A DNA stretch of 40,862 bases from positions 3,737,754 to 3,778,615 of the forward strand of contig BFEA01000071.1 of the NCBI GenBank assembly GCA_003427395.1, in the 5' to 3' direction. This document shows, in pieces, positions 20,523 to 30,412 of the stretch (position 1 is the stretch's first letter; every line of letters begins with the position of its first letter). Below the pieces are notes generated by a model. The model searched no databases. It saw nothing but the letters and a program-made list of their open reading frames with translations, and was not told the origin of the DNA. A program made the translations under genes and the position numbers. The DNA comes from Chara braunii (lineage: Eukaryota; Streptophyta; Charophyceae; Charales; Characeae).

Positions 20523-22546
20523 GTGTCTATAGCAGAGGTTGCTGGCCAGCGTCTAGTCAGTCGTCTAGAGACTGCTTGTGTTAGAGTCTCTCTAGGCGCT
20601 TCCCTCACAGGACTGGCAGAAGAGTTGAAGGAGAGAATGCCTACGGCCAAGATGAAGAAAGAAGGGAAAAAGCAGCTATCGTTAGCAGATGTAAAGGTCT
20701 TTAGAGGCAGAGTAGGGGCCCTTATAGATAGTGGGGCCACACGTAGCTGCATTAGTCGTAAAGCGCTGAAGAAGTTGAGGCTTAGTCTAAAGGTCAAGGA
20801 GCTAGAAGAGCCCATAGTTAGTATCCTCGCAGACAATTGCACTATACGAGTCGAGGATTACGTCGAGGGAGTCCAAGCGTATTTCTGCCTGGAGGCAGAT
20901 GGGAAGGTAGAGAGAGTTCTCCATTCCCTGACTCTCCTCATCAAGGATGATCTCTCATTTGACATAGTCCTAGGAATGGATTGGGGAAAGGCAGCAGGGG
21001 CCACACTACATTTGAGAGAACATGAGTGTAGGCTTCCTAGTCCGTCAGGTGGCATAAAGAAAGCCCGCCTGTTCCGTGTGTCAGGGGTAGATAACTCCTT
21101 GGCACATTGTTGTCTCAGTGCTCCCACATTCGCGCGACTAGTGAAGGAGCACTTAGAAGATCAGGTCTTTGTGGCCTATGTTAGGCCAGTCACTGAGCCT
21201 AAGAAAGAGGAAACTACCAACCTTGTGATTGTCGAGTACGCAGAGTTATTGGAACCTCCTTCAAGAGTAGTCGAGCGTCCTATTCAACATCGCATTGAGA
21301 TAGAGCCCAGCAGTAGAACTCCTAAAGGAGCAGTCTATAGAATGTCCCCTAAGGAGTTAAAGGAGTTGTGCAAGCAGCTAGACGAGCTCCTCGAGAACGG
21401 TTGGATTAGGCCAATTTGTCTCCATTTAGAGCGCCTGTTCTCGTTGTCCCCCAAAAGCAGGGAGAGCTGAGAATGCGTATTGACTATAGGGGTCTGAACG
21501 CAGTCACGATCAAGAATGCAGAACCACTGCCCCGAATAAATGATCTGCTTGATCGAGTGCAAGGTTGCAAGTATTTTTCAAAGATAGACTTAAAATCTGG
21601 GTACCATCAGATTGAAGTTCACCCTGATGATCGGTACAAGACCGCGTTTCGGACCAAGTATGGGCATTATGAGTTTATAATTATGCCCTTTGGACTAACC
21701 AACACACCGGCCATGTTCCAGAGCTGTATGAAAGATTTGCTTAGGCCGTGGTTAGATAGATTCATAGTCGTTTATTTAGATGATATTTTGATTTTTAGTA
21801 AGACCCTTCAGGAGCGTGAGGCTCATCTGAGGCAGATCTTGGAAAAGTTGTGCGAGGCAAAATTCAAGATCAACGTGAAGAAGTGTGAGTGGGCCAAGAC
21901 CGAAATCTTGTACTTGGGCCAGGTCCTTGATGGTGATGGCATAAAGCCTGAGGACAACAAGATCGCAGCGATTAGAGACTGACCAACTCCTCGTACACTT
22001 CCAGAGTTGAGGCCGTTCCTAGGATTGGCCAACTATTACAGGAAGTTCGTTAGAAACTTCTCTGCCATCGCTGCTCCCCTTTGCAGACTGCTAAAGAAAG
22101 AAGCAATTTGGAAGTGGGACCAAGATTGCACTTCGGCCCTGAAGAAATTGAAGCGGGCCTTGATAGAGTACCCATTCCTCAAGGTAGCTGACCCATCCTT
22201 AGCTTTTGTTGTCACCACTGATGCAAGTCAATATGGTATTAGTGTTGTTTTACAACAAGATGATGGCAATGGGTATAGACCCGTAGAGTTTATGTCTTCT
22301 AGGTTGCCTTCAGAGAAGGTAGCAGCATCCACTTATGAAAGAGAACTCTACGGTCTTCGGCGAGCATTAGACCACTGGAGACATTACTTGTTGGGGAGGC
22401 ACTTCAAAGTTTGTTCAGACCACGAGACACTTAGGTGGCTGAAGACACAAGCCAAGATGACACCTAAGCATACTAGGCAGGCCGCAGAGATAACTTTGAG
22501 CCCAAACCCGTTAAAGGAAAGTACAATGTGGTTGCAGATGCTCTGA
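20523..22546 (+). pseudogene. Ty3/gypsy pol: protease, reverse transcriptase, RNase H
   Basis: The protease has the active-site motif LIDSGATRS (about 20721-20747). RT follows, with HRIEIEPSSRTPKGAVYRMS at its start, YRGLNAVTIKNAEPLPRI, KIDLKSGYHQIEV, FRTKYGHYEFIIMPFGLTN and the catalytic YLDD at about 21773-21784. RNase H starts with TTDAS (about 22216) and retains ERELYGLRRAL and CSDHETLRWL. The protein changes frame at 21416-21470 and has a TGA at 21980. All catalytic landmarks are visible, so decay is by frame rather than by motif loss. Confidence 0.92.
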
Positions 22547-23472
22547 GTAGAAGAGCCGACTACTTTGGAGCTATAGTTCACTATCTGGACATAGGGACTG
22601 AATTACAGCAGAAAGTTCGGGATGCGCATGAGCGAGACCCTATCTAAAGTGACCTCCTGAAGAGAGTAAGGGAGGACCCAGCAAGTGAACCTGATTATCG
22701 CACCACAAACGGGTTGTTGTTTGAGAAAACAGACGTTGTAGATCAGCTATGCATCCCCAATAGCGAAGAGATCTGAAGTCTGATCTTAGGGTAATGCCAC
22801 GATACGAAAGAGCACTTTGGCTGGCAGAAGACATGAGCCAACCTGACGCGTGCCTACACGTGGCCTGACATAAAAGCTGACTGCATAGAGTATGTGAGTA
22901 GTTGCAAGGTTTGCCAGCGCAACAAAACTACAACGCGAGCCCCATTGGGTCTTCTCATACCCTTGCCTCCATTGACTTTATGGATGTTGGGGTCAGGAGT
23001 AGGCACGGAAAGGGCCAAGTTATGGTTGTAGTTGATCGTTTTAGCAAATATGCAGTTTTTGTTCCTTTGCCTTCTGAGACACATATAGAGTTAGTAATAG
23101 AGAAGTTCTTCGATGCCTGGGTAAGCGAGCACGGTATTCTGCTATCAATAGTTAGCGATAGAGATGCGCGGTTTACTAGTCAGCATTGGCAGGAACTTAT
23201 GGGAAGTGTATGGCTCGAAGTTGTTGATGTCATCTGGCTGTCATCCAGAGACTAATGGTCAGACTGAACAAATGAATAAGATCCAGCAGCAGATACTCAG
23301 GATGTATATTAGACCTGATCAAATCAACTGGGATGAGATGCTCCCTAAGTAGCTAGCGCCTACAATAATAGTGTCCATCTAGCTACCAGCCGAACTCCCA
23401 ATGAGTTGCACAAGTCCTTTAGACCACGCAGGCCGTTTGAAGGACTGAATCGTGACCAGATACAGAGACTGC
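22547..23472 (+). pseudogene. Ty3/gypsy integrase, N-terminal and catalytic parts
   Basis: Inserts the element into DNA. The zinc-binding HHCC part begins HDTKEHFG (from 22798) and ends CKVC (to 22914), with one in-frame stop between. The catalytic core shows D in IDFMDV (about 22974), D in SDRDARFTSQHW (about 23157) and, after a frameshift near 23220, E in HPETNGQTEQ. The reading stops at the 4-bp duplication CTGC (23469-23472), where the solo-LTR-like insertion begins. Confidence 0.88.
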
Positions 23473-24549
23473 TGCAATAAATCGCAGTTTCCCAGTGGGG
23501 CTAAGTGTTTGGCTTTGTAGATTTATTTTATTTTATTTTTTTGAGCCTTGCGGGACTTGATCCCGTGACCTGTAACTCTTGTGTTTTGTTTGTGAGTGTT
23601 GTGCCGTATGGGACTTGATCCCTGAGTCTGTCACTAGTAGTCTCTGTTTTGTAGCCTTAGGCCATTCGACCTTTTCCTTTTGACTTGTCATAGGTCTAGG
23701 TCCCATTTTCCCCCTATTTCCATCTCGATCTAGATGAGTACTGGGTTGTTGCCTTTGGAGCCCCTCTTAGATCTAGTCAGAGGGTAGAAGTAGCGGGCAG
23801 GAAATTTGGTTTGGGTCTTTTCACGTTTTCGTTGGCTGGGGGAAACTCTGCCCGTCTGTTGTTGGAGCGCTGCTGCTCTATTTTGGGCAAGGTCATCTTC
23901 TTCCTCAAAGCCCAGCCATAGCTGGGGTTGGGAAATGAAGTTGAAGATCGCACTGTTGCTATTCCGCAGCTCTGCATGAGAGCTTCCACAGGACTGTGTT
24001 GTTGGGTTTGGGTGCTTCCATCTTCCACTTGGCAGCCATTCTGTTGTTCCTCCTCATGATGAACTTCGTTTTTGTCTTCTTCGAAGTGCTGGATCGGTTG
24101 TCTCCTTCTTCATTAGGACTTCCAGCACTGCACTTTCGTGCAGGCGCTGAGCTGGCGCTGCCGTCATTGGGGTTGCTGGTTCAGATTAGAACGTTGTGAC
24201 AGCTGTGGGGCTACTGGTGCTACGGCAGCCATAGCTAGGGGTATGAGGTGGCGAGGAGGAAGACGAAGACTCCTGCAGACTTCGTTGAACACTTGTTTTT
24301 GGTTGTTCGAGGTTGTTGTAAACGCGGTTGTGATTCTTGGAACAAGTACTCTGGCTTGATTGGAGGAGGACAAGGGATTGCAAATTTGAAATTCGTTTTT
24401 CAATTCTCTGTGTATTTTGAGCTTCCACTGTGCATATATTCTCTCCGGTTTTGTGTGGATTTGCCTCCTTCGAGTCTACTCTGCAATTGCATGCGCGTAT
24501 GGGAACGTGTGAATTCGTTGTGGATTGAACTTCAATCGGGTACATAACA
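23473..24549. mobile_element. Solo-LTR-like insertion in integrase (1077 bp)
   Basis: The sequence starts TGCAATAAATC, ends TACATAACA, and is flanked by CTGC on both sides (23469-23472 and 24550-24553). Removing it and one CTGC leaves the integrase frame continuous into the AALQHEREITR-like segment that chromoviruses have here, which supports the boundaries. It has TG..CA ends, no coding region, and GCCATAGCTAGGG modules like other LTR-like stretches. A solo LTR of another element is the best explanation. Short frames inside are not genes. Confidence 0.8.
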
Positions 24550-24553
24550 CTGC

Positions 24554-24886
24554 CACCCCGAACTAGAAAATTTGCGCTTCAGCATGAGAGGGAAATCACA
24601 AGGGTGACTGACAATTTGAGGAAAGCTCAGCATAAGATGATAGAGCAAGCTAATAAGCATCGTCGGCTATCGCAGTGCCAGGTAGGTGACTTAGTCTGGG
24701 TCAAGTCTAAGGAGTTCGCCCCAGAAGAGAACATCTCATAAAAGTTGTTACCCGTGTATAGCGGACTGTGGTCTGTCCTAGAAGTGAAAGGCGGAGAGGA
24801 CGAACCTTCTTGCACGATAAAGATACCACCACACCTCCATACATACCGAGTCTTCCATGCGTTGAAGTTATTACCGTGTGTCACTA
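24554..24886 (+). pseudogene. Ty3/gypsy integrase C-terminal part
   Basis: Continues the integrase after the solo LTR: LQHEREITRVTDNLRKAQHK, then CQVGDLVWVKSKEF, a stop at 24739, then LLPVYSGLWSVLEV, then YRVFHALKLLP. This is the usual succession of the chromovirus C-terminal domain (VGDxVxV, a GPY/F-like segment reading GLW here, then HxVFHxSxLK). It stops at the MITE insertion. Confidence 0.85.
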
Positions 24887-24991
24887 CCTTCTTCCCCCGA
24901 ATACAACGTACGGTCATTATAGCTGTATCTGGACTGAAAGATGCCTCAAATACAGCTATAATGACCGTACGTTGTATTCGGGGGAAGAAGG
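24887..24991. mobile_element. 105-bp hairpin MITE with TA duplication
   Basis: Arms 24887-24928 and 24950-24991 are perfect 42-base reverse complements around a 21-base loop. TA lies at 24885-24886 and again at 24992-24993, the duplication typical of Tc1/mariner-type elements. The ends begin CCTTCTTCCCCCGAATAC. Taking out the 105 bp plus one TA joins the integrase tail to the chromodomain in one frame. It carries no coding sequence, so it would be non-autonomous. Confidence 0.9.
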
Positions 24992-25003
24992 TAGTCAACA
25001 ATT

Positions 25004-25250
25004 TTCTTCGCGTCGATCAATGATTCCACCGGATATGGATGGCACATATGATATAGACCGCATTGTGGAAGAGGATGTATTCAGAACCGGAGGTAGAGTT
25101 CGTCCACAGAAACAATACAAGGTCAGGTTCGCTTATCAGGAACCGGAGGACGACCGCTGGTTCACAAGACCCAAGCTTTTAGAGACCTCTCCCGACGTAG
25201 TCCACGCCTATGATAGAGAATGGAAAGGTAAAGGTCCTGTCTTGCGTTGA
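25004..25250 (+). pseudogene. Ty3/gypsy chromo-like domain at the integrase C-terminus
   Basis: Reads MIPPDMDGTYDIDRIVEED, then QKQYKVRFAYQEPEDDRWF, then the C-terminal helix-like TSPDVVHAYDREW. The order (YDIDRI, a strand with YKVRF, then a W before a helix) is that of chromodomains fused to chromovirus integrases, which steer insertion to heterochromatin. It ends with a TGA at 25248-25250. Confidence 0.8.
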
Positions 25251-25287
25251 AATATTCTCGGAGGACCTCGAATTTAGGCCGGCGGGA

Positions 25288-26235
25288 GTGAAACGGTTTT
25301 CACCTTTACGATAGCAAATGCAGTACCCAGGGCTTGATCCCTAGACTTCCCCTGCCCGCTTGTACAGTACCCGTTGCCCCGCGTGTGTTTGAACCCGCGA
25401 CCTGCGTTCTGAAAGTTGTATGTGCAGTAGTTGGATATAGCCCGTTCGTCGGGGTTTGAACCGTAGGTCTTAGTTTTAGTGGTTGTAGGGTATGTAGAGG
25501 TCGTAGCTGCTACAGCTCGGAAAGGTCAAGTCTACGACCTTCCAGTAGATCTAGAACTGGCTCTTGTAGGTCGTAGGAGTCATTCCGCGTTTGAGTCAGC
25601 GAGGGGCAGTCCTAACACAGTCAGCAAAGGGCAGTCCCAGTCCTACCTATCCTAGTCAGCGGTACCAAGTCCCAGGTCTCACTTTGTCAAGTCAGCAAGT
25701 ACCATGCGGGACTGTGCATACCCGGGCCCGGATTGCAAGGGCAGACCAATGACGATCCGAAGTATAAATAAAGAAGCAGTGTCAAGCCATTCATTCATTC
25801 TGCCAGTGAGCCGTGCGGAAGTGCTGTCTGAGCGTCTTGTGCTACGGAGGTCTGCAGGTGCCCATAGGAGAAGTGGGCTAATAGGAGGAAGATGGGCCAT
25901 AGCCGCAAGTAGTTAGTAGGAGGTGGAAGAAGGCAGCCATAGCTGCCGTAGGTTAGTAGTAGAGAGTGTGTTAGTGTGTTGTTTGTGTGTGTCTGTGGGA
26001 CATCCAGGGTGATCCAGAGTGCGTGCGTGTGAGTGAATAAGTTGCTGGTGGATACAGTTGAGCGGGTGTGAATCTTTGTCGGCGCTCAGCGCCATAGCCA
26101 TTTCAATACAAGTTGAATCTGAGCTGTGTTCCTGGCTTCGTTTATCTCTGAGCTTTGTGTGGGCGCCATGCGCCAGTTTTGATCGCCATCTGTTTGCACG
26201 CATGCTGAGTGTATCGAAGACAAGTCTGATTGCAT
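25288..26235 (+). other. LTR-like sequence (candidate 3' LTR or 5' LTR of next element)
   Basis: Begins TGAAACGG after a purine-rich stretch, has a TATAAATA at about 25763-25770, GCCATAGCC modules (25893, 25932), and ends near ATTGCA (26234-26239). It is followed by a possible primer-site-like TGGTGTCC and then gag-like sequence. It also contains several GGGTTTGAACCC-type words, as does the solo LTR at 23473. It may be shared between the chromovirus and the next element, or belong only to the next one. No matching partner was found in the window. Confidence 0.45.
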
Positions 26236-26522
26236 CTGGTGTCCAAGCTGTTGGATCAGGTGAGTGATTTGCAGAAAACCATAGCTGAGATGGCCAAGGA
26301 GCACCGTGACCAGTTGCAGCAAATTGCAGACTTGCATAAGGGCCAGATCTCTTACTCCCCTTCCTCTACCCCCTGCCTCTCTTCCCTAATAGATCTATAC
26401 TGGCCTTCAAAAGAACAAAAGAAAGTGTGGTGAACAGCCTATCGGGACCTGCAGCAGGTGCAGACTGCGCTGTTGCTGCAGCAAGTGACAGGCCAAGCAG
26501 GTTGTTGTTGTTTTTTTTTTTG

Positions 26523-26554
<32 letters not shown>

Positions 26555-27830
26555 TTTTTTTTTAGGAAAACACATCCTGCCGGGTGATGCTAGTGATGGT
26601 GACGTGAACGTCCACCACTAGCAGCCCGGCAAAGGGCTCCAGTCTATTGGTGGGGAGCTACACCTTCTGGAAAGCGGGTCCAGCGTCCCTCATATAATGA
26701 AAGTGACATACCGCTGCAGCCCCAAGTTCGGACACAGCAGTTGCTGGTCCCAGTTGCAACATGCCTTATGTGGACAGAAAGGCGTCTCAGGTTCCGCTTA
26801 GATACGACGGGAAGGACGATATCACGTCCTTAATTAGCTCCATGTGCTCATACTTTGAGGTGCTGCAGACTCAGCCAGCATCTCAAGCTATGATCATGAG
26901 CACCAATGTGGAGCCTCTCGTCCGCAGTTTCATCGAGATTAAAGCTGTACAGGCAAGCAATGACAGAATAGACCTGACCAAGTGGTAGCCACAATAGAAG
27001 AACTCCTAATAAAACGGTATTGTGATCCACATGCCGCAGCTAAATGGGCTGCATCACAACCTAAAATTGTATCTCAGCAAACTCTTTCCTACTCCCGAAT
27101 TGGATATGACTGCACAATCATGCTTGGAAGTTGCCGAAGGTGCACTTCCCTCAACCTTAAGTGATCCAGCCTAGAAGCACAAGACCTCGTTCACACAACA
27201 GGTGACAAGAAGGCTACATGCCGCAGACGGTTCAGAGGCAGCAATTGTCTTGCCACGCTTGACCTGTTGGAGGCCGATGAGGAGGCCTATACAGATGAAC
27301 CTACTCTTGGTGACGATCAAGAGCAAGCTGCTGCCCATGAATCTGAAACTGCCAACTGAAGGACCAAACCGGAGCTCGAAGGGACCAAACCGGAACTCAA
27401 TGAAGAACACTATTCAACTTCCCAAAGGAGCCAAAATCCTAGCCGGAGGATGCAGCAACCAAACCTTAGTTGGACCTCCGGATCAATCAGACTGATTGGA
27501 GAAATAGGCGCAAGAGGAAGTTTTGCCTCATTGCCAAAAACAGGGATATGCGGTCCAGGATTGCTTTAAACCACCAGCACACCCGAGCCTAAATGTACGA
27601 GCCTGAACTTTGAATTCTGCCAAGCCTGAAAGCTACCGGTGACCGCTTGGAAATTTGAGGGTGGTATCCGTTCAAGCCTCTGTGCTGGACCTGCTGGCAG
27701 AAGATGGATCGAAAAGGAGTGCGGTGTTTTCACTCGTTGACACCCAGGCGAACTCCCACAGGAGAGGGCGCCTGCATCTAGCACATTTCGGCTGCCAGAT
27801 GCAGGTGCGTGATTATGAATTATAGTTGAT
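26236..27830 (+). pseudogene. Second LTR element: gag and protease remnants
   Basis: A coiled-coil start (VSDLQKTIAEMAKEHRDQLQ, about 26255-26320) is cut by a family-B insertion (26511-26700). It resumes with PYVDRKASQVPLRYDGKDD and DRIDLTKW (26764-26987), then a broken gag continuation. A degenerate zinc knuckle reads HCQKQGYAVQDCF near 27535-27570, with the first Cys and the His replaced. A protease-like FSLVDTQANS (about 27730-27760) has Q where DTGA needs G. A stop follows at 27826. Dead, and from a family different from the chromovirus at 18452. Confidence 0.65.
26511..26700 (-). repeat. Family B retroposon insertion with hairpin
   Basis: A T-rich run (26511-26563) is followed by a strong hairpin (26578-26631) and then GGGTCCAGCGTCCCTCATA (about 26667-26686), the family B core. 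It splits the second gag. On its sense strand the poly(A) is at the end, as in the other copies. The hairpin is not present in the copies at 890 and 40365, so this is a subfamily, closer to 38026. Confidence 0.55.
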
Positions 27831-28095
27831 AATAATGAAAACAGAGGACCGTTTTTGCTCCATACTAGATCTGTTCTACAAGACTTAGGGCACCTCGGTT
27901 GTGTTCTCCGAGCTCTCCTGCCAAATGCTCCAGCAAGCCATTCATAATGCAACTGAATATAGCACACTTCATGTGCCTGATGCAAGTGCAGATTCCCATG
28001 TTTTCTTCAGCAAGTCAGCTTTTTTTTTTTTTTTTTTTTTCGGTATTTCCTTTATTTTTGGCGTGTGGACAAGGCAAAAGCACTTTAGTTTTCTT

Positions 28096-28147
<52 letters not shown>

Positions 28148-28741
28148 TACTTTAGTTTTCTGCGCCCATATCGAGACAGAATGGGTGCAGATACAGACGA
28201 ATGAAACAAGAAAAACCAAATCGTAAATCACTGCAAACTTTCCCCGTGGCATTTCTGCTCGTTTTACTCAAGTTCGAGGGCTTTCTGCCCTCCTATACTG
28301 CATTCCCGCCATGTGGCAGGCGTTTTGTCATTCTGTACTTGTGCTCAGTTTTTTTTTTTTTTTTCCTGCAGCTGAGTTTGTCTTGTCGGAGCACGTGTTT
28401 TCACATCACGGACTGAACCAGCAGGCAAAGCAACAGTCCATTGCCCTTTCCCGCTGGGCCCACCTCTTCTTCCTATGTTGCACTAACGGGCCTTCCCCCA
28501 GCCCCTGAACTTTCTTGTGGGGACAAGTGCATTTTTCTGCAAGGCTGAGGCCATGTACTGGTGGTTGAAGCTGCAGGGAGATTGAGGCTGTCCATTCGCA
28601 GTGGGCGTGAATATTTCCTCCTCTTGACCTGAATGAACTTTGTTCGTGTTTCTGCCTTTAGACGCTGAAGGGGAGAGATTGAGGCGGTCTAGCAAAGGAG
28701 ACTGATGCCAACTGATTGTCTTCGCTGTCATTTTGGTGCAG
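27831..28741. other. Intron or intergenic; homopolymer runs
   Basis: Contains a T-run (28020-28040), an A-run of 46 bases (28100-28145) and a T-run (28349-28364). ACTTTAGTTTTCT is repeated either side of the A-run. A pyrimidine-rich end leads into the splice acceptor at 28741. No gene recognised; frames of phenylalanine and lysine come from the runs. Confidence 0.5.
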
Positions 28742-28825
28742 GTTAGAGTCTGGAGAATAGGAAAAGAGAGTCAATCAATGATAGCCTCGATGAAGGAGCA
28801 CAAGGGACCTGTGAACTGCATCCAG
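28742..28825 (+). CDS. CFAP52: CFAP52/WDR16-like WD40 protein, internal exon
   Basis: An 84-bp exon of 28 codons between a pyrimidine-rich acceptor (TTTTGGTGCAG) and a donor GTAATT. It encodes VRVWRIGKESQSMIASMKEH followed by KGPVNCIQ. That is the end of one WD repeat (VRVW) and the start of the next (EHKGPVNCI), in the form found in CFAP52, a ciliary doublet-microtubule inner protein. It ends in phase 0, and the exon at 38278 continues the protein without a break. The preceding exon is not visible anywhere upstream in the window. The orthologue name comes from my recognition of the family, not from a search. Confidence 0.8.
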
Positions 28826-28827
28826 GT

Positions 28828-29285
28828 AATTTAAAGTAACCAATTAATTAAAATAATTAATTAAAATGGATAAATATCAAATATCATACCTGAGGTGCGC
28901 GAGCGTGTGTGGCGCATAGCACACGCGCACGTGATGCGGCACACCACAATAAATAGGGTCGATTTTAAAAATAAAAAAGGAAAGGCTGTGGTAGCCAAAT
29001 GTGCCCCTCACTTCTGAAAATTGAAAGTGCACAGAAGAAAAACAATCGCTGCCACATCCAACTCCTCATTGGATCCAGTCTCTTTTCGAAGGGCCCCCAG
29101 CAGAGAATCAGCAAGGGTCCCATTTCTTTACAGAGATATTCATAGAATTGCAGATGGGATATGAGCAGGCCAGCAATATTCGAAGGACTTCTGTGGTTTT
29201 TGACTTAGTAATTGCTGCTTGAGTAGCCTAGCAATAGGTCAGCAGTTATCCATGTTTTTCCTAAAATTTCCTGAACTCCTTTAAT
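28828..29285. other. Intronic sequence, nothing recognised
   Basis: AT-rich start (AATTAATTAAAATAATTAATT near 28845), a GCGCG-rich patch of alternating purines and pyrimidines (28895-28935), then ordinary sequence. No domain or repeat partner in this window. Confidence 0.5.
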
Positions 29286-29395
29286 AGTTCTCATATTGTT
29301 CTTAACCGAATCCAGGTAATGACGATGGTATTTCAAATGACTTGTCTAATTCTATATGGGACGCTGGGCCCGGTTCCCAGCACGTGCTGCTCCCC
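29286..29395 (+). repeat. Family B copy, tail lost
   Basis: From ACCGAATCCAGGTAATG to TTCCCAGCACGTG it is the reverse complement of the 890 and 40365 copies, for example ATATGGGACGCTGGGCCCGG at about 29355-29374. No poly(A) follows. The MITE at 29403 begins a few bases later. Confidence 0.7.
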
Positions 29396-29402
29396 ACGAA
29401 TA

Positions 29403-29925
29403 GGGTCTCGCTGCACTACGCTATACTCGTGCAAAACCAAGAGTGCAGCACCGACGCACCTACTCAAGAAATGGGCGCTCTTGAAAACGTTATCGAGCTG
29501 TCAGAAACAGCTCAAGAATTCCGCAAGAGTTGTCGTCGCTGCACCTGCTCGAGAATTTTGCTCTAGTTACCCAATTTCATGAGCTGTCAGAAGGGGGGCG
29601 TGAATTTCGCTCTAGGCTGTTCTTGAGTACCAGCCTGCAAGGACCGTTTTTTTTAGGGAGCTCCGAAGGACGGACGGAACGCCCGGAATTTCCCTGAGTG
29701 CACCTCGAGTCTGGCCAGACAACCCAGGCTGCCGCTGTCTGGTAGTGAAGCTTCCGAACTCGTAGAAGCTCATGAAAAATTGTCGGATCCCATAGTGCTA
29801 CTCTAGAAGTTCAAGAGTCTAGAGCACATGTGGCGATGCACGGGTTTCGGGACTTTTCTGGAGTCTGACAGCTCTAGACCAACTCGTGAAAAGTTGCACG
29901 AGTATAGAGTAGTGCAGCGAGACCC
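29403..29925. mobile_element. 523-bp MITE with 32-bp TIRs and ATA duplication
   Basis: Ends 29403-29434 and 29894-29925 are reverse complements at 31 of 32 positions and begin GGGTCTCGCTGCACTAC. ATA occurs directly outside both ends (29400-29402 and 29926-29928). A 3-bp duplication with GGG-starting ends fits PIF/Harbinger-type elements best. There is no transposase; the interior has repeated GAGCTGTCAGAA words. The two short frames inside are not genes. Confidence 0.85.
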
Positions 29926-29928
29926 ATA

Positions 29929-30412
29929 GACTGGAGCATTTGTACCCAAAACAAAAAAGGCCAGCAATATGTGTTCTGGATTCGAATTCAGGTCTGTGCC
30001 CCAGCAGTTATGGGTTACTAATAATACTACGGTAGCTCTCTCTTTTGAATCTTTTCTTTGTTTTTACTTTTCTTATGTGCAGTGGCCCTAAGGGTCTCAC
30101 TCCCTGCACGAGGCACCCCTCCAGCTATGACACCCACCATCTTCCCAGTGCCTCCGCCTGCCTGTGTGGTCGCGCTGCGGCATGTGCACAGATGCTAGCA
30201 CTGCCAGCCAGCCAGCGTCCTGCCCTAATGTGTCACTATGTTTCCCAGCAATTTTGTTCCTACGCGGGGGTTAACACACTGCATCCTTGGGGGCTCACTC
30301 CCATTAGAAAAGGTAAAAACATGAAAAATAGCTTATAAATGAAAAAGGCCGGCAACGCCAGCGCCGCCAGGCAAAAAGACACAATTTTGAACTGACCCTG
30401 GTTCGTTTTCTT
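29929..30412. other. Intronic sequence before LINE copy 2
   Basis: No gene recognised. A GGATTCGAATTCAGG at about 29973-29987 resembles a tRNA T-arm on the minus strand, but no full cloverleaf can be drawn. Confidence 0.45.

Larger units (their letters stand above)
18452..25287 (+). mobile_element. Ty3/gypsy chromovirus internal region, decayed
   Basis: In order: gag with coiled coil and CCHC knuckle, aspartic protease, reverse transcriptase with YLDD, RNase H, integrase with HHCC and D,D,E, and a C-terminal chromo-like domain. That order, with the integrase after RNase H and a chromodomain at the end, defines the chromovirus branch. Many frameshifts and stops make it inactive. It is interrupted by a solo-LTR-like insertion (23473-24549) and a hairpin MITE (24887-24991). 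A purine-rich GGCGGGAG at 25280-25287, followed by TG, is a candidate polypurine tract and 3' LTR start. Confidence 0.9.

Noticed and set aside
1-28741. Upstream exons of the CFAP52-like gene
   Set aside because: I looked for the expected WD40 segments that precede the 28742 exon and found none that were convincing. They may lie outside the window or be too short to see.
29970-30060. Possible tRNA gene on the minus strand (GAATTCGAATCC T-arm-like)
   Set aside because: The anticodon loop lacks the expected U33 and no acceptor stem pairs. At best it is a decayed tRNA-like sequence. The same holds for 38890-38960.
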